39,928 nucleotides of DNA from Ruminiclostridium sp. GTDB lineage: Bacteria; Bacillota; Clostridia; Oscillospirales; Ruminococcaceae. Below, piece by piece: positions 15,300 through 23,506 of this stretch (position 1 is its first letter; every line of letters begins with the position of its first letter). The stretch lies in assembly GCA_017935365.1 (NCBI GenBank), contig JAGBHT010000031.1, forward strand, positions 1-39,928, in the 5' to 3' direction. A program made the position numbers and the translations under genes. The notes below the pieces were generated by a model. It was not told the origin of the DNA, ran no database searches, and saw only the letters and a program-made list of their open reading frames with translations.

Positions 15300-15508
15300 A
15301 GTAAATTAAATTGTGAAACAAAAGCAGAGAAGCACTCTCACCCATTTACGCCATTCGGTTGTTCAATGAGGTAATTACAGAAATTCCCGACGGATCATAG
15401 CATAATCCGTCTGTAATATTTGTACAGCGTGAGAGAATCTGCATTGCAGTTTATCACGCTTTTTGTTTTGCATAAAACGATTTGTTTTCAGAAAGGCGGT
15501 GCTTTAAA
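15300..15508 (+). ncRNA. Structured attenuator leader of infC-rpmI-rplT
   Basis: The roughly 210-nt leader holds a stem-loop GACGGAT/ATCCGTC (15389-15395 with 15405-15411), extended by ATTACA/TGTAAT. It also has an upstream CTCTCAC (15335-15341) complementary to GTGAGAG (15429-15435), the latter overlapping the 5' arm of the terminator stem that follows. The two pairings exclude each other, as expected of terminator and antiterminator. In Firmicutes this operon is repressed by L20 through its leader; the same is inferred here from position and layout, not from a covariance match. Confidence 0.75.
15427..15469 (+). terminator. Leader attenuator upstream of infC
   Basis: GCGTGA (15427-15432) pairs with TCACGC (15454-15459), enclosing a smaller CTGCATTGCAG hairpin. 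It is followed by TTTTTTGTTTT, and it lies 40 nt before the infC start. Confidence 0.82.
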
Positions 15509-16078
15509 ATCAGCACAAAAGAACAACTCATCAACGAAGAGATCAATGAAAAAGAGGTCCGCGTGATCGGAGCTGACAATGAACAGCTCGGCATTATGTC
15601 TTCGGCGCAGGCTCTTGATATGGCTATCGAGGCTGACTTAGACCTCGTGCTTATCGCTCCTTCCGCTACTCCTCCGGTATGCCGCATCATGGATTACGGC
15701 AAGTTCCGTTTTGAGCAGTCAAAGAAGGAAAAGGAATCTAAAAAGAACCAGAAACAGGCTGAACTTAAAGAGATACAGATGTCGCTCAATATCGACACCA
15801 ACGACTTTAACACAAAGGCTAATCAGGCTATAAAGTTCCTTAAGAACGGCGACAAGGTTCGTATCAAGGTTCGTTACAGACGAGCAAGAGAGCTGTCACA
15901 CGTTAATCTTGGTGAGGAGCTTATGCAGAGAGTTCTTGAAGCTGTTTCAGAGTACGGCGCGTGCGAAAAGCCTGCTAAGCTTGAGGGCAGAAACTATATG
16001 GCAGTTGTAGCTCCCAAGACAGCGGCAAATGGCAAGAAAGCAAAGAAGGACGCCGATAAACCGGCGGAAAATAAATAA
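15509..16078 (+). CDS. infC: Translation initiation factor IF-3 (AUC start)
   Basis: 189 residues starting at ATC 15509 (read as Met-Ser-Thr-Lys-Glu-Gln-Leu-Ile-Asn-Glu). This matches where IF3 begins in relatives, and AAGGCGGT lies 8 nt upstream. The only in-frame conventional alternative, TTG 15482, has no SD and adds a non-homologous leader across that SD. The N-domain (VRVIGADNEQLG), the RIMDYGKFRFEQSKKEKE linker and the C-domain (KIRVRYRRARELSH-like region) are intact, with a short Lys-rich tail. IF3 prevents subunit joining and rejects non-AUG starts, so infC commonly uses AUU or AUC to control itself. First gene of the L20 operon. Confidence 0.95.
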   Translation: MSTKEQLINEEINEKEVRVIGADNEQLGIMSSAQALDMAIEADLDLVLIAPSATPPVCRIMDYGKFRFEQSKKEKESKKNQKQAELKEIQMSLNIDTNDFNTKANQAIKFLKNGDKVRIKVRYRRARELSHVNLGEELMQRVLEAVSEYGACEKPAKLEGRNYMAVVAPKTAANGKKAKKDADKPAENK

Positions 16079-16092
16079 GGAGGATTCCACTC

Positions 16093-16299
16093 ATGGCAAA
16101 GAAGATCAAGATCAAAACCCACAGCGGTGCTAAAAAGCGTTTTAACCTCTCCAAGAACGGTAAGGTCAAGTACCAGAAGACAAACCGTCGTCACAGACTG
16201 ACACAGAAGGCTACAAAGAGAAAACGTATCAATCGTGCAGCAGGATACTGCGACAAGACGAACGTTGCAGAAGTTAAGAAGCTCATACCTTACAAATAA
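16093..16299 (+). CDS. rpmI: 50S ribosomal protein L35
   Basis: 68 residues, highly basic, opening MAKKIKIKTHSGAKKRF with KRKRINRAAGY later, the L35 signature. AGGAGG sits 8 nt before the ATG, 14 nt after infC. Second gene of the infC operon, under the same leader control. Confidence 0.97.
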   Translation: MAKKIKIKTHSGAKKRFNLSKNGKVKYQKTNRRHRLTQKATKRKRINRAAGYCDKTNVAEVKKLIPYK

Positions 16300-16351
16300 A
16301 AACTAACTGCGACCGTTTCGGCGCAATATTCACTATAGGAGGAATTTAACG

Positions 16352-16705
16352 ATGGCTCGTATTAAAGGTGCATTAGCAACTCGTAAGAGAAGAAATAAAA
16401 CATTAAAGCTGGCAAAGGGCTACTGGGGCGGCAAGAGCAGACTTTTCAAGACTGCTAAGGAAGCTGTCTGGAAGTCAGGTCAGTACGCTTACATCAGCAG
16501 ACGTTTAAAGAAGAGAGATTTCAGAAAGCTCTGGATCGCAAGAATCAACGCTGCTTGCAAGATGAATGGTACTAACTATTCAACATTCATCAACGGTTTA
16601 AAGAAGGCTAACATCGGTCTTAACAGAAAGATGCTGTCTGAGATAGCTATCAATGACCCCGCAGGTTTCACTGCACTCGTTGAGAAGGCTAAGGCTGCTC
16701 TTTAA
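16352..16705 (+). CDS. rplT: 50S ribosomal protein L20
   Basis: 117 residues, the usual length, with [23 protein letters not shown], a basic helical N-terminus and the globular [19 protein letters not shown] region that binds 23S rRNA. L20 is needed for early large-subunit assembly and in Firmicutes represses this operon through the leader. AGGAGG precedes the ATG. Confidence 0.98.
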   Translation: MARIKGALATRKRRNKTLKLAKGYWGGKSRLFKTAKEAVWKSGQYAYISRRLKKRDFRKLWIARINAACKMNGTNYSTFINGLKKANIGLNRKMLSEIAINDPAGFTALVEKAKAAL

Positions 16706-16711
16706 GAGAAA

Positions 16712-16748
16712 AAACACGCCCACATTATTATGGGCGTGTGATTTTTTA
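16712..16748 (+). terminator. Terminator of infC-rpmI-rplT
   Basis: A stem of about 9-10 bp, ACACGCCCA with TGGGCGTGT around an AT loop, then ATTTTTTAT. Confidence 0.92.
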
Positions 16749-16779
16749 TATTTGAGTGCAGTATTGATAGGTTAAAAGG

Positions 16780-16812
16780 CATAAAATATACCCGACTGCA
16801 AGTCGGGTATAT
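16780..16812 (-). terminator. Terminator of the membrane protein gene
   Basis: Perfect 12-bp stem ATATACCCGACT (16786-16797) with 16801-16812, followed on the minus strand by TTTTAT. It lies 8 bp past the stop of the minus-strand gene. Confidence 0.85.
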
Positions 16813-16820
16813 AGATCTTT

Positions 16821-17714
16821 TTAATACATATCCTTGGTGTGGTGCTTGTAGTAGAAGACGTAGCTTCCTATTGCACCGGCAACTACAAATATGAATGTAA
16901 CTATAAGACGGTTCAGCAAATTGCCGGACAATTCGGTATACTGCATTGAATATTTTGCAAGGTTGTCAAGTATGCCGAAAATGTTGACAACAGCGCCTGC
17001 TTCCTGTTCTTTCAGGAATATCTGGAACAGATACGCAAAGCCGTTTGAAAGCGCCCAGCCTGCAAATGTAAGTATTGCGGTGAACACGCAGTCGACAGTT
17101 TTCAGCTTCTTTGAGAACACGGTGTATAGCGATATTACAGCGGCAGACATTATAACGCCGCCTATCCAGCCGACAAGGTCGGACATCATTATGAATGCCA
17201 CAAATATGGCAGAGCCGATGACAAGTCCGAGTATACCGCCGAGCACGCCTTTTACCGTGCCCTTTACGTCAAACGGAGGACGGACAGTCCCGTCTGAACG
17301 TCTGCGCCTTGTGAGTATCTCATAGTCTTCAAGTTCAAGTACCTTTGCGACCTGTATAGGTGTTGAACTGCGCATTTCACTTTTTAAATAGGCAGTGAGT
17401 TTTTCCAAAAATTCAATGAGTAACGGCAGATTTTCCTGCATGAGATTGTATCCCTTGCAGTAGATGTTGACACAACCGTCAACGTTCTCAACGCCGAGCA
17501 TTGTTTTCTTGGGAAAGCGCTCAGCCATGGTGTATATCCTGCCGAACTGACGGTCGGTTATCACCGCACCGCATACTATGTCAAATCTGTGCTTCTTGTC
17601 ATTGTCGAAAACCACGACAGGAACGCCGTTCTTTACACCGCTCAGCGTAGCGGTTTCGGTGTCGTATGTAAGCCCTGTTTCCTTTTCGATAAGGCTGAGT
17701 TCAGAGAAAATCAT
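16821..17714 (-). CDS. Unrecognised membrane protein with cytoplasmic N-domain
   Basis: 297 residues; I do not recognise the family. The N-terminal half (1-150) is soluble, with a beta-rich start (LTYDTETATLSGVKNGVPVVVFDND) and a helical segment at 93-112, and ends in a basic RRRR stretch (136-139). Four membrane segments follow at about 156-177, 180-200, 207-231 and 268-289, with a roughly 35-residue loop before the last. The second TM begins in a Gly-rich patch. GAAAGGAC lies upstream of the ATG, and there is a good own promoter and terminator, so it is monocistronic. It is divergent from a SpoU methyltransferase. No catalytic motif is visible; a sensor or trafficking role would be a guess. 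Confidence 0.8.
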   Translation of the reverse strand: MIFSELSLIEKETGLTYDTETATLSGVKNGVPVVVFDNDKKHRFDIVCGAVITDRQFGRIYTMAERFPKKTMLGVENVDGCVNIYCKGYNLMQENLPLLIEFLEKLTAYLKSEMRSSTPIQVAKVLELEDYEILTRRRRSDGTVRPPFDVKGTVKGVLGGILGLVIGSAIFVAFIMMSDLVGWIGGVIMSAAVISLYTVFSKKLKTVDCVFTAILTFAGWALSNGFAYLFQIFLKEQEAGAVVNIFGILDNLAKYSMQYTELSGNLLNRLIVTFIFVVAGAIGSYVFYYKHHTKDMY

Positions 17715-17753
17715 GAAAAATAAGTCCTTTCTTTACCGTACACGGTTAAAGAA

Positions 17754-17782
17754 ATTTTAGCATAATGACCGGTAAAAGTCAA
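17754..17782 (-). promoter_or_regulatory. Promoter of the membrane protein gene
   Basis: On the minus strand, TTGACT (17782-17777), a 17-nt spacer and TAAAAT (17759-17754). Confidence 0.8.
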
Positions 17783-17805
17783 GAAACTGAGCATTAAGGA
17801 GAAAT

Positions 17806-18594
17806 ATGGAAATCACTTCAAAGCAGAACAGTTATATAAAGGAATACAGAAAGCTGGTCGAGCAGAGAAAATATCGCAGACAGTCGGGATTTTTCCCTTG
17901 CGAGGGAGCAAAACTGGCTGTAGAAGCGGTAAAAAGCGGTTGTACCTTGGGTGAAAACGCATACTATACTGCTGCCGCCGCAGAAAAATATCCCGAATGT
18001 ATAAGCCTGTTGCAAAATTGTTGCAAAATGATACAGATCACCGAAGAGGTTGCCGACAGCATTTCCGACACAAAATCTCCCCAGGGAATTTTTATTACGG
18101 TAAGACATCTTGACAAAATTCTGAATTTAAGTACAATAGATAGTAGCAGGCAGTTTATAATATTGGAAAATTTACAAGATATGGGTAACATTGGAACGAT
18201 TATTCGTTCTTGCGACGCATTTTCTATAGACGGTGTTATAATTGTCGGAGATTGCGCAGACGTGTTTGCGCCCAAGACTGTAAGGAGCGCGATGGGTTCG
18301 CTGTTCCGCCTTCCGATATACTGCTGTGAAACCGAAGAAGCGATCGCACTTCTGCAAAAGGGCGGATTTACCGTGTACTCTGCGGAACTTTCCGACAGGT
18401 CTGTAAAGCTCGGCGAGGAAAAACTACCCGAAAAGACAGCCGTAATTATCGGCAACGAGGGCAACGGCGTCACCGATACGGTGAAACAACTTTGCGATAA
18501 GTCGCTGTTTATTCCGATAAACAGTGCCGAGAGTCTTAACGCATCGGTTGCGGCATCGGTCATTGCGTGGGAATTGTCGAAAAGCAGAAAGTAA
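17806..18594 (+). CDS. SpoU/TrmH family RNA 2'-O-methyltransferase
   Basis: 262 residues. An N-terminal substrate-binding domain (ITSKQNSYIKEYRKLVEQRKYRRQSGFFPCEG) precedes the SPOUT domain with its three trefoil-knot motifs: ENLQDMGNIGTIIRSCDAF, AVIIGNEGNGV and IPINSAESLNASVAASV. These bind S-adenosylmethionine and methylate ribose 2'-OH in rRNA. It resembles the RlmB/TsnR branch, but the modified nucleotide cannot be read from sequence. AAGGAGA precedes the ATG. A gap of about 260 bp separates it from topA. Confidence 0.93.
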   Translation: MEITSKQNSYIKEYRKLVEQRKYRRQSGFFPCEGAKLAVEAVKSGCTLGENAYYTAAAAEKYPECISLLQNCCKMIQITEEVADSISDTKSPQGIFITVRHLDKILNLSTIDSSRQFIILENLQDMGNIGTIIRSCDAFSIDGVIIVGDCADVFAPKTVRSAMGSLFRLPIYCCETEEAIALLQKGGFTVYSAELSDRSVKLGEEKLPEKTAVIIGNEGNGVTDTVKQLCDKSLFIPINSAESLNASVAASVIAWELSKSRK

Positions 18595-18645
18595 TTTGAG
18601 GTTAAACTCGGTTAATAATTGCACTATATAATTACGATAATTACG

Positions 18646-18708
18646 TGTTGAGATTGCGACAATTTTATCCGGCGTTATGCCTGCCGGAATAATGTTAAAT
18701 TCTCAACA
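18646..18708 (+). other. Long stem-loop upstream of topA
   Basis: TGTTGAGA (18646-18653) is complementary to TCTCAACA (18701-18708), and CCGGC (18669-18673) to GCCGG (18683-18687) inside it. A TATAAT lies just upstream at 18627-18632 without a convincing -35. If transcribed it would form a long hairpin early in the topA leader. There is no T tract, so it is not a simple terminator. Confidence 0.4.
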
Positions 18709-18751
18709 GCATAAAAACAAGAACTGAAATAATTAAGATAAAACGTTAAGA

Positions 18752-18837
18752 GGGTGTGGCGTAGCCACCCGCCGTCAGACGAGGTGCAGAAACGCACAAA
18801 CAGTTTGAAAGGCGAATTTGAAGCGGCACATTGCCGC
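18752..18837 (+). other. Hairpin-rich topA leader segment
   Basis: Two GC-rich hairpins: GGG/CCC plus TGGC/GCCA around GTA (18752-18770), and GCGGC/GCCGC around ACATT (18823-18837), ending just before the topA SD. This stretch reads in frame with topA but shows no conserved topoisomerase sequence, so I treat it as leader. The GGC-GTA-GCC core resembles the GGGGC-GTA-GCCCC hairpins of the dispersed repeat module elsewhere in the window. Confidence 0.35.
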
Positions 18838-18858
18838 CACGGAAAGGAAGACGAAAAT

Positions 18859-20958
18859 TTGTCCCATCTGGTAATAGTTGAGTCGCCGGCAAAGGCGAAA
18901 ACAATTGAAAAATATCTCGGAAAAGATTACTCCGTAGTTGCCTCTGTAGGTCATATCCGTGACCTGCCGAAGTCAAAACTCGGTGTTGATGTTGATAATA
19001 ACTTTGAGCCGAAATATGAAAACAAGAAAGATAAGGCGGCTCTTATAAAAGAGCTCAAGAAAGACGCAAAGGCATCCGATATAGTATATCTTGCGACCGA
19101 CCCTGATAGAGAGGGAGAGGCTATATCGTGGCACCTTGCACACGTCCTCGGCATAAGCCCCGACGCACCTGTGCGTGTTACGTTCAGCGAGATCACAAAG
19201 AGCGGTATCGAGGCAGGTATGAGCCACCCGAGAACGCTCGATATGGACCTTATCAACGCTCAGCAGGCAAGACGTATTCTCGACAGAATAGTAGGCTATA
19301 AGTTAAGCCCGTTCTTATGGAAAAAAGTAAGACGCGGACTGTCGGCAGGACGAGTACAGTCTGTTGCCGTAAGACTTATCGTTGACAGAGAGCAGGAGAT
19401 AGAAAGCTTTGAAGCGCAGGAATACTGGAGCATTGACGCTAAGTTCCTGTCAGGTTCGAGCAGACGCGCGTTCCCTGCAAAGCTGACAGAGGTCAAGGGA
19501 GATAAGTTCAAGGCACTCAATAAAGAAGAAACAGACAAGGTTCTCGCTATGCTCGAAAACGGCGAGTTTATCATAACCAATATCAAGAACAGCACAAGAA
19601 AGAAAACACCCGCTCCGCCGTTTACAACCTCGACTTTACAGCAGGAAGCGTCAAGAAAGCTGTCTTTCAACGCCAGACGTACAATGAAAGCGGCTCAGGA
19701 GCTGTACGAAGGTGTTGAAATACCCGATATGGGCGCAGTCGGTATTATTACCTATATGCGTACCGACAGCCTGCGTATTTCCGACGAGGCTAAAGCCGCA
19801 GCCGCTCAGATGATAGAAACGACATACGGTAAGGAATATCTTCCATCAAAGCCCAGGGTGTTCAAGTCAAAGAGCAACGCTCAGGACGCACACGAGGCTA
19901 TCCGTCCCACTATAATCACACTCACTCCTGAAAAGGCAAAATCTGCGCTTACAAGCGACCAGTATAAGCTGTATAAGCTGATATGGGAGCGTTTTATGGC
20001 AAGCCAGATGGAAAATCAGCTCCTTGATACAAAGGCTGTTGATATTACCTGCGGAGATTGCCTGTTCAAGGCAAACGGATATACCGTAAAGTTTGACGGC
20101 TTTACAAAGCTGTACGAAGAAAGCAAGGATAACGATGAGGAAGAGGGCGGCGCTCTGCCTGCTCTTGAAGTCGGTGAAAAGCTGAAAGTAAAAGAGCTTA
20201 CGGGCAACCAGCACTTTACTCAGCCGCCACCGAGATACACTGAAGCAAGCCTTATCAAGGCGCTTGAAGAAAATGGCATAGGCAGACCGTCTACCTATGC
20301 GCCTACTATTGCCACAATACTCGACAGACACTATGTTGAGCGTGAGGCAAAACAGCTCAAGCCCACCTCGCTCGGTATAGTTATAACCGACCTTATGAAA
20401 GGTCACTTTGAGCGTATAGTTGACGCTAAGTTCACGGCTCAGATGGAAAGCGACCTTGATAAGATAGAAGCAGGTAAGGCTGACTGGGTCGATGTACTCG
20501 GAAAGTTCTATACAGGCTTTGACAAGATGCTTACTAAGGCTGAAAAGGATATGGAAGGCAAGAGGGTAAAGATACCCGATGAGCCTACAGATATAGTCTG
20601 CGACAAGTGCGGTAAGCCTATGGTCATAAAGATAGGACCTTACGGAAAATTCCTCGGCTGTTCGGGATTCCCCGAGTGCAAGAACACCAAGAGAATAGTC
20701 AACGAAACAGGCGGAACCTGCCCTCACTGCGGCGGCAAGATGCTTGCCAAGAAGTCAAAGAAGGGCAAACCTTTCTTCGGTTGCGAGAATTACAAGGACT
20801 GCAACTTTATGACGTGGGATACACCGCTTGCGGATAAGTGCCCCAAGTGCGGCTCGACACTGTTCAAGAAAGTCGGCAAGCAGGGACAGGTATACTGCGC
20901 TAAGGACGGTTGCGGATATGTACGTCCTGCCGATGAAGACAAGAAGAACGATAACTGA
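18859..20958 (+). CDS. topA: DNA topoisomerase I (TTG start)
   Basis: 699 residues. The TTG at 18859 is chosen because the family start (M)SHLVIVESPAKAKTI begins exactly there and GGAAAGGAAG lies 8 nt upstream; a longer start would add 35 non-homologous residues. The Toprim domain is at the N-terminus (VESPAKAKTIEKYLG, DPDREGEAISWHL). The catalytic Tyr299 is in GIITYMRTDS, and there are three C-terminal Cys4-type zinc ribbons (CDKCGKP..., CPHCGGK..., CPKCGST...). It relaxes negative supercoils by cutting one strand. trmFO follows after 15 nt; in many Firmicutes dprA precedes topA, but here a structured non-coding region does. Confidence 0.96.
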   Translation: MSHLVIVESPAKAKTIEKYLGKDYSVVASVGHIRDLPKSKLGVDVDNNFEPKYENKKDKAALIKELKKDAKASDIVYLATDPDREGEAISWHLAHVLGISPDAPVRVTFSEITKSGIEAGMSHPRTLDMDLINAQQARRILDRIVGYKLSPFLWKKVRRGLSAGRVQSVAVRLIVDREQEIESFEAQEYWSIDAKFLSGSSRRAFPAKLTEVKGDKFKALNKEETDKVLAMLENGEFIITNIKNSTRKKTPAPPFTTSTLQQEASRKLSFNARRTMKAAQELYEGVEIPDMGAVGIITYMRTDSLRISDEAKAAAAQMIETTYGKEYLPSKPRVFKSKSNAQDAHEAIRPTIITLTPEKAKSALTSDQYKLYKLIWERFMASQMENQLLDTKAVDITCGDCLFKANGYTVKFDGFTKLYEESKDNDEEEGGALPALEVGEKLKVKELTGNQHFTQPPPRYTEASLIKALEENGIGRPSTYAPTIATILDRHYVEREAKQLKPTSLGIVITDLMKGHFERIVDAKFTAQMESDLDKIEAGKADWVDVLGKFYTGFDKMLTKAEKDMEGKRVKIPDEPTDIVCDKCGKPMVIKIGPYGKFLGCSGFPECKNTKRIVNETGGTCPHCGGKMLAKKSKKGKPFFGCENYKDCNFMTWDTPLADKCPKCGSTLFKKVGKQGQVYCAKDGCGYVRPADEDKKNDN

Positions 20959-20973
20959 TAAGGATAAGATAAA

Positions 20974-22290
20974 TTGGATAAAACTACTGTTACCGTAATA
21001 GGCGCAGGTCTTGCCGGAGTTGAGGCGGCATGGGCGCTTGCTAACAGAGGCTTTCATGTAAGGCTTTGTGAGATGAAGCCCGAAAAATATTCGCCTGCCC
21101 ACAAGTACAAGGGCTTTGCGGAGCTTGTATGCAGTAATTCGCTCAAAAGTGCGGACACTGCCAGCGCCTGCGGTATGCTTAAAGAAGAAATGCGTTATAT
21201 GAACTCTGTCACGATGATCGCGGCAGAGAAAACAAAGGTCAGCGCAGGCGGCGCGCTTGCGGTCAACCGCACAGAGTTCTCGGACGCTGTGACCGGGATG
21301 ATAACAAATCACCCAAATATAGAAATTATAAACGGCGAGATAACCGAGTTCCCGCAAAGCAATACCGTAATAGCGACAGGACCGCTTACAAGCGATATAT
21401 TCGCCGAGAAGATACAGCAGCGTTGCGGAAGTCCGCTGAGTTTCTATGACGCGGCGGCGCCGATAGTTACCGCAGAAAGCATTGATATGAGCCTTGCGTT
21501 CTTTGCAACGCGCTATGACAAGGGCGAGGCTGATTATATCAACTGCCCTATGACAAAGGAAGAATACGAGGCTTTCTATAACGAGCTTGTAAACGCCGAG
21601 AGCGTACCGCTGAAGAGCTTTGAAAATCTCAAAGTGTATGAGGGATGTATGCCGGTCGAGGTACTGGCAAAGCGAGGAATAGAGAGTGTCCGTTATGGCT
21701 GTATGAAGCCTGTCGGCCTTACCGATCCGAGAACGGGCAGACGTCCGTATGCCGTTGTACAGCTGAGAAAAGAAAACAACGAGGGTACGCTCTATAACCT
21801 TGTGGGATTTCAGACGAATCTGAAATTCGGCGAGCAGAAGAGAGTTTTCTCGATGATAACAGGGCTTCAGAATGCGGAGTTTGTAAGATACGGCGTTATG
21901 CACAGGAATACATTCCTTAATTCTCCGGGACTGCTTGATAAGAATTTCAGGCTTATCGACAGCGACAATATCTATTTTGCAGGTCAGATGACAGGCGTTG
22001 AGGGATATGTTGAAAGTGCGGCTTCGGGAATTATCGCAGGAATTAATCTTGCAAGGGATCTTAGCGGAGAAAAGCCGCTCGAACTGCCAGAAACCTGTAT
22101 GACGGCGGCGCTTGCAAAGCATATAAGTACCGAGAACAAGGACTTTCAGCCTATGGGGGCGAATATGGGAATATTACCTCCGCTCCCCGAAAGGATAAAG
22201 GATAAGAAGTTAAGATACAGGACGATCGCTGACAGAGGACTTGCTGATCTCAGAAAGGCACTCTGCGGGCAGGGAATTATTGAAGATTAA
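20974..22290 (+). CDS. trmFO: Folate/FAD-dependent tRNA(m5U54) methyltransferase
   Basis: 438 residues from TTG 20974, with AAGGATAAG upstream. The N-terminal FAD-binding motif VIGAGLAGVEAAWAL is followed by the family segment FAELVCSNSLKS, whose cysteine is part of the active site in relatives. The C-terminal part carries RPYAVVQLRKEN and FAGQMTGVEGYVESAASG. TrmFO makes ribothymidine at position 54 of tRNA using methylene-tetrahydrofolate. The topA-trmFO pair is a conserved Firmicute order. Length is normal. Confidence 0.96.
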   Translation: MDKTTVTVIGAGLAGVEAAWALANRGFHVRLCEMKPEKYSPAHKYKGFAELVCSNSLKSADTASACGMLKEEMRYMNSVTMIAAEKTKVSAGGALAVNRTEFSDAVTGMITNHPNIEIINGEITEFPQSNTVIATGPLTSDIFAEKIQQRCGSPLSFYDAAAPIVTAESIDMSLAFFATRYDKGEADYINCPMTKEEYEAFYNELVNAESVPLKSFENLKVYEGCMPVEVLAKRGIESVRYGCMKPVGLTDPRTGRRPYAVVQLRKENNEGTLYNLVGFQTNLKFGEQKRVFSMITGLQNAEFVRYGVMHRNTFLNSPGLLDKNFRLIDSDNIYFAGQMTGVEGYVESAASGIIAGINLARDLSGEKPLELPETCMTAALAKHISTENKDFQPMGANMGILPPLPERIKDKKLRYRTIADRGLADLRKALCGQGIIED

Positions 22291-22319
22291 AATTTACCGT
22301 AACGAAAGGAAAACGGAAC

Positions 22320-23318
22320 ATGAAAATAGCTATAGACGCATTCGGCGGAGATAATGCACCGGACGAGGTAGTAAAAGGTGCGGTAGCCGCTGTAAAGGAA
22401 TACGGTGTTGACATTGTACTGACAGGCGACACAAAGAAGCTCGACGAGTGCTTTGCAAAGCTTGGACTTTCTAAGGAGCACATCACATTTGAGCAGGCTG
22501 ACGGCGTTATCAAGATAGAAGACAACCCCAAGATGATATTAAAGGAAAAGAAGAACTGCTCTATGGGCGTTGCACTCCAGATGGTAGCCGACGGCAGAGC
22601 GGACGCTATGATAAGCGCAGGCAGTACGGCGGCCCTTGTTATGGGCGGTACTCTTATAGTAAAGCGTATCAAGGGTGTAAAGCGTCCTTCGCTTACTCCC
22701 ATAATGCCCGGTTTAAAGAATATGTACATACTGCTTGACGGCGGTGCAAACGTTGACTGCCGCCCCGATATGTTAAGACAGTTTGCCGTTATGGGCAGTG
22801 TTTATATGAATAAGATCATGGGCGTTGATAACCCTAAGGTCGGACTTCTCAATGTCGGTGCAGAAGAGGAAAAGGGCAGAGAGCTCGAGCAGGAAACCTA
22901 CGCACTTCTCAAAAACAGCACACTGAACTTCACAGGTAACGTTGAGGCAAGAAACGCCGCACTCGGCGAGGTTGACGTTGTGGTAACAGACGGCTTTACC
23001 GGTAATGTTTATCTTAAAACAGTCGAGGGTATGGGCAAGTTTATGAAGGCTTCGCTCAAGAAGATATTCTTCCGCAACCTCGGTACAAAGATAGGCGCAC
23101 TCTTTACAATGAAGGGTATCAAGGAAATAAGCAAGCAGATGGACTACAGAGAAACAGGCGGTTCTCCGCTTCTCGGTACTGCAAAGCCCGTACTCAAGGC
23201 ACACGGAAGCAGTGACGCTCTTGCATTCAAGAACGCCGTAAGACAGGCAAAGGATTTCGTTGAAAGAAACGTTATCGCAGAGATGGAAAAGGTACTGTCG
23301 GAAAATACGGAAGGTTGA
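22320..23318 (+). CDS. plsX: Phosphate acyltransferase PlsX
   Basis: 332 residues beginning MKIAIDAFGGDNAPDEVVKGA, with GAGSTAALVMGGTL-like and LLDGGANVDCRPDML blocks typical of PlsX. It converts acyl-ACP to acyl-phosphate for PlsY, whose gene lies about 14 kb further on. GAAAGGAAAA precedes the ATG. In many relatives plsX is followed by acpP and rnc; here the acyl carrier gene is absent and a GC-rich repeat module fills the 188-bp gap before rnc. Confidence 0.96.
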   Translation: MKIAIDAFGGDNAPDEVVKGAVAAVKEYGVDIVLTGDTKKLDECFAKLGLSKEHITFEQADGVIKIEDNPKMILKEKKNCSMGVALQMVADGRADAMISAGSTAALVMGGTLIVKRIKGVKRPSLTPIMPGLKNMYILLDGGANVDCRPDMLRQFAVMGSVYMNKIMGVDNPKVGLLNVGAEEEKGRELEQETYALLKNSTLNFTGNVEARNAALGEVDVVVTDGFTGNVYLKTVEGMGKFMKASLKKIFFRNLGTKIGALFTMKGIKEISKQMDYRETGGSPLLGTAKPVLKAHGSSDALAFKNAVRQAKDFVERNVIAEMEKVLSENTEG

Positions 23319-23360
23319 TTAATATCATTTGACAGCATAAAGAAGAACAGCCTCGCACAA

Positions 23361-23448
23361 GGGGTCAAGGGGCGTAGCCCCTGACGGGGATGTGGGGCGG
23401 TAGCCCCCATATATAAGCCCCTCCCACGGGGAGGGGTTGGGGTGGGGA
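23361..23448 (+). repeat. GC-rich intergenic repeat module, copy B
   Basis: A non-coding module of three hairpins in the plsX-rnc gap: AGGGGC-GTA-GCCCCT (23368-23382), GGGGC-GGTA-GCCCC (23394-23407), and CCCCTCC/GGAGGGG (23418-23436). The same three hairpins in the same order make up 39318-39398 of MITE-like copy C. The terminal inverted repeats and the 103-bp conserved core of that element are missing here. Confidence 0.75.
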
Positions 23449-23506
23449 TAGTAAAAAAGCACTTAGTATTAATTGCTATGGTGCAACTATAAAGAAAGGT
23501 ATTCTA

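Noticed and set aside
15482..15508. TTG 15482 as the infC start
   Set aside because: No SD precedes it, it would place the real SD inside the coding region, and the extra residues do not match IF3.
18754..18858. N-terminal extension of topoisomerase I
   Set aside because: The 35 extra residues are not topoisomerase-like, and the TTG at 18859 has a good SD at the family start.
20755..22122. 455-codon minus-strand open frame
   Set aside because: It lies opposite topA and trmFO, which have clear family motifs; its translation is Cys/Arg/Leu-rich and matches nothing I know.
23144..23410. Small minus-strand frames translating the repeat module (also 39185-39692)
   Set aside because: Peptides of the GATAP-x-x-GLRP type arise from the GC hairpins of the dispersed repeat; there is no SD and they shift with the repeat, so they are not genes.
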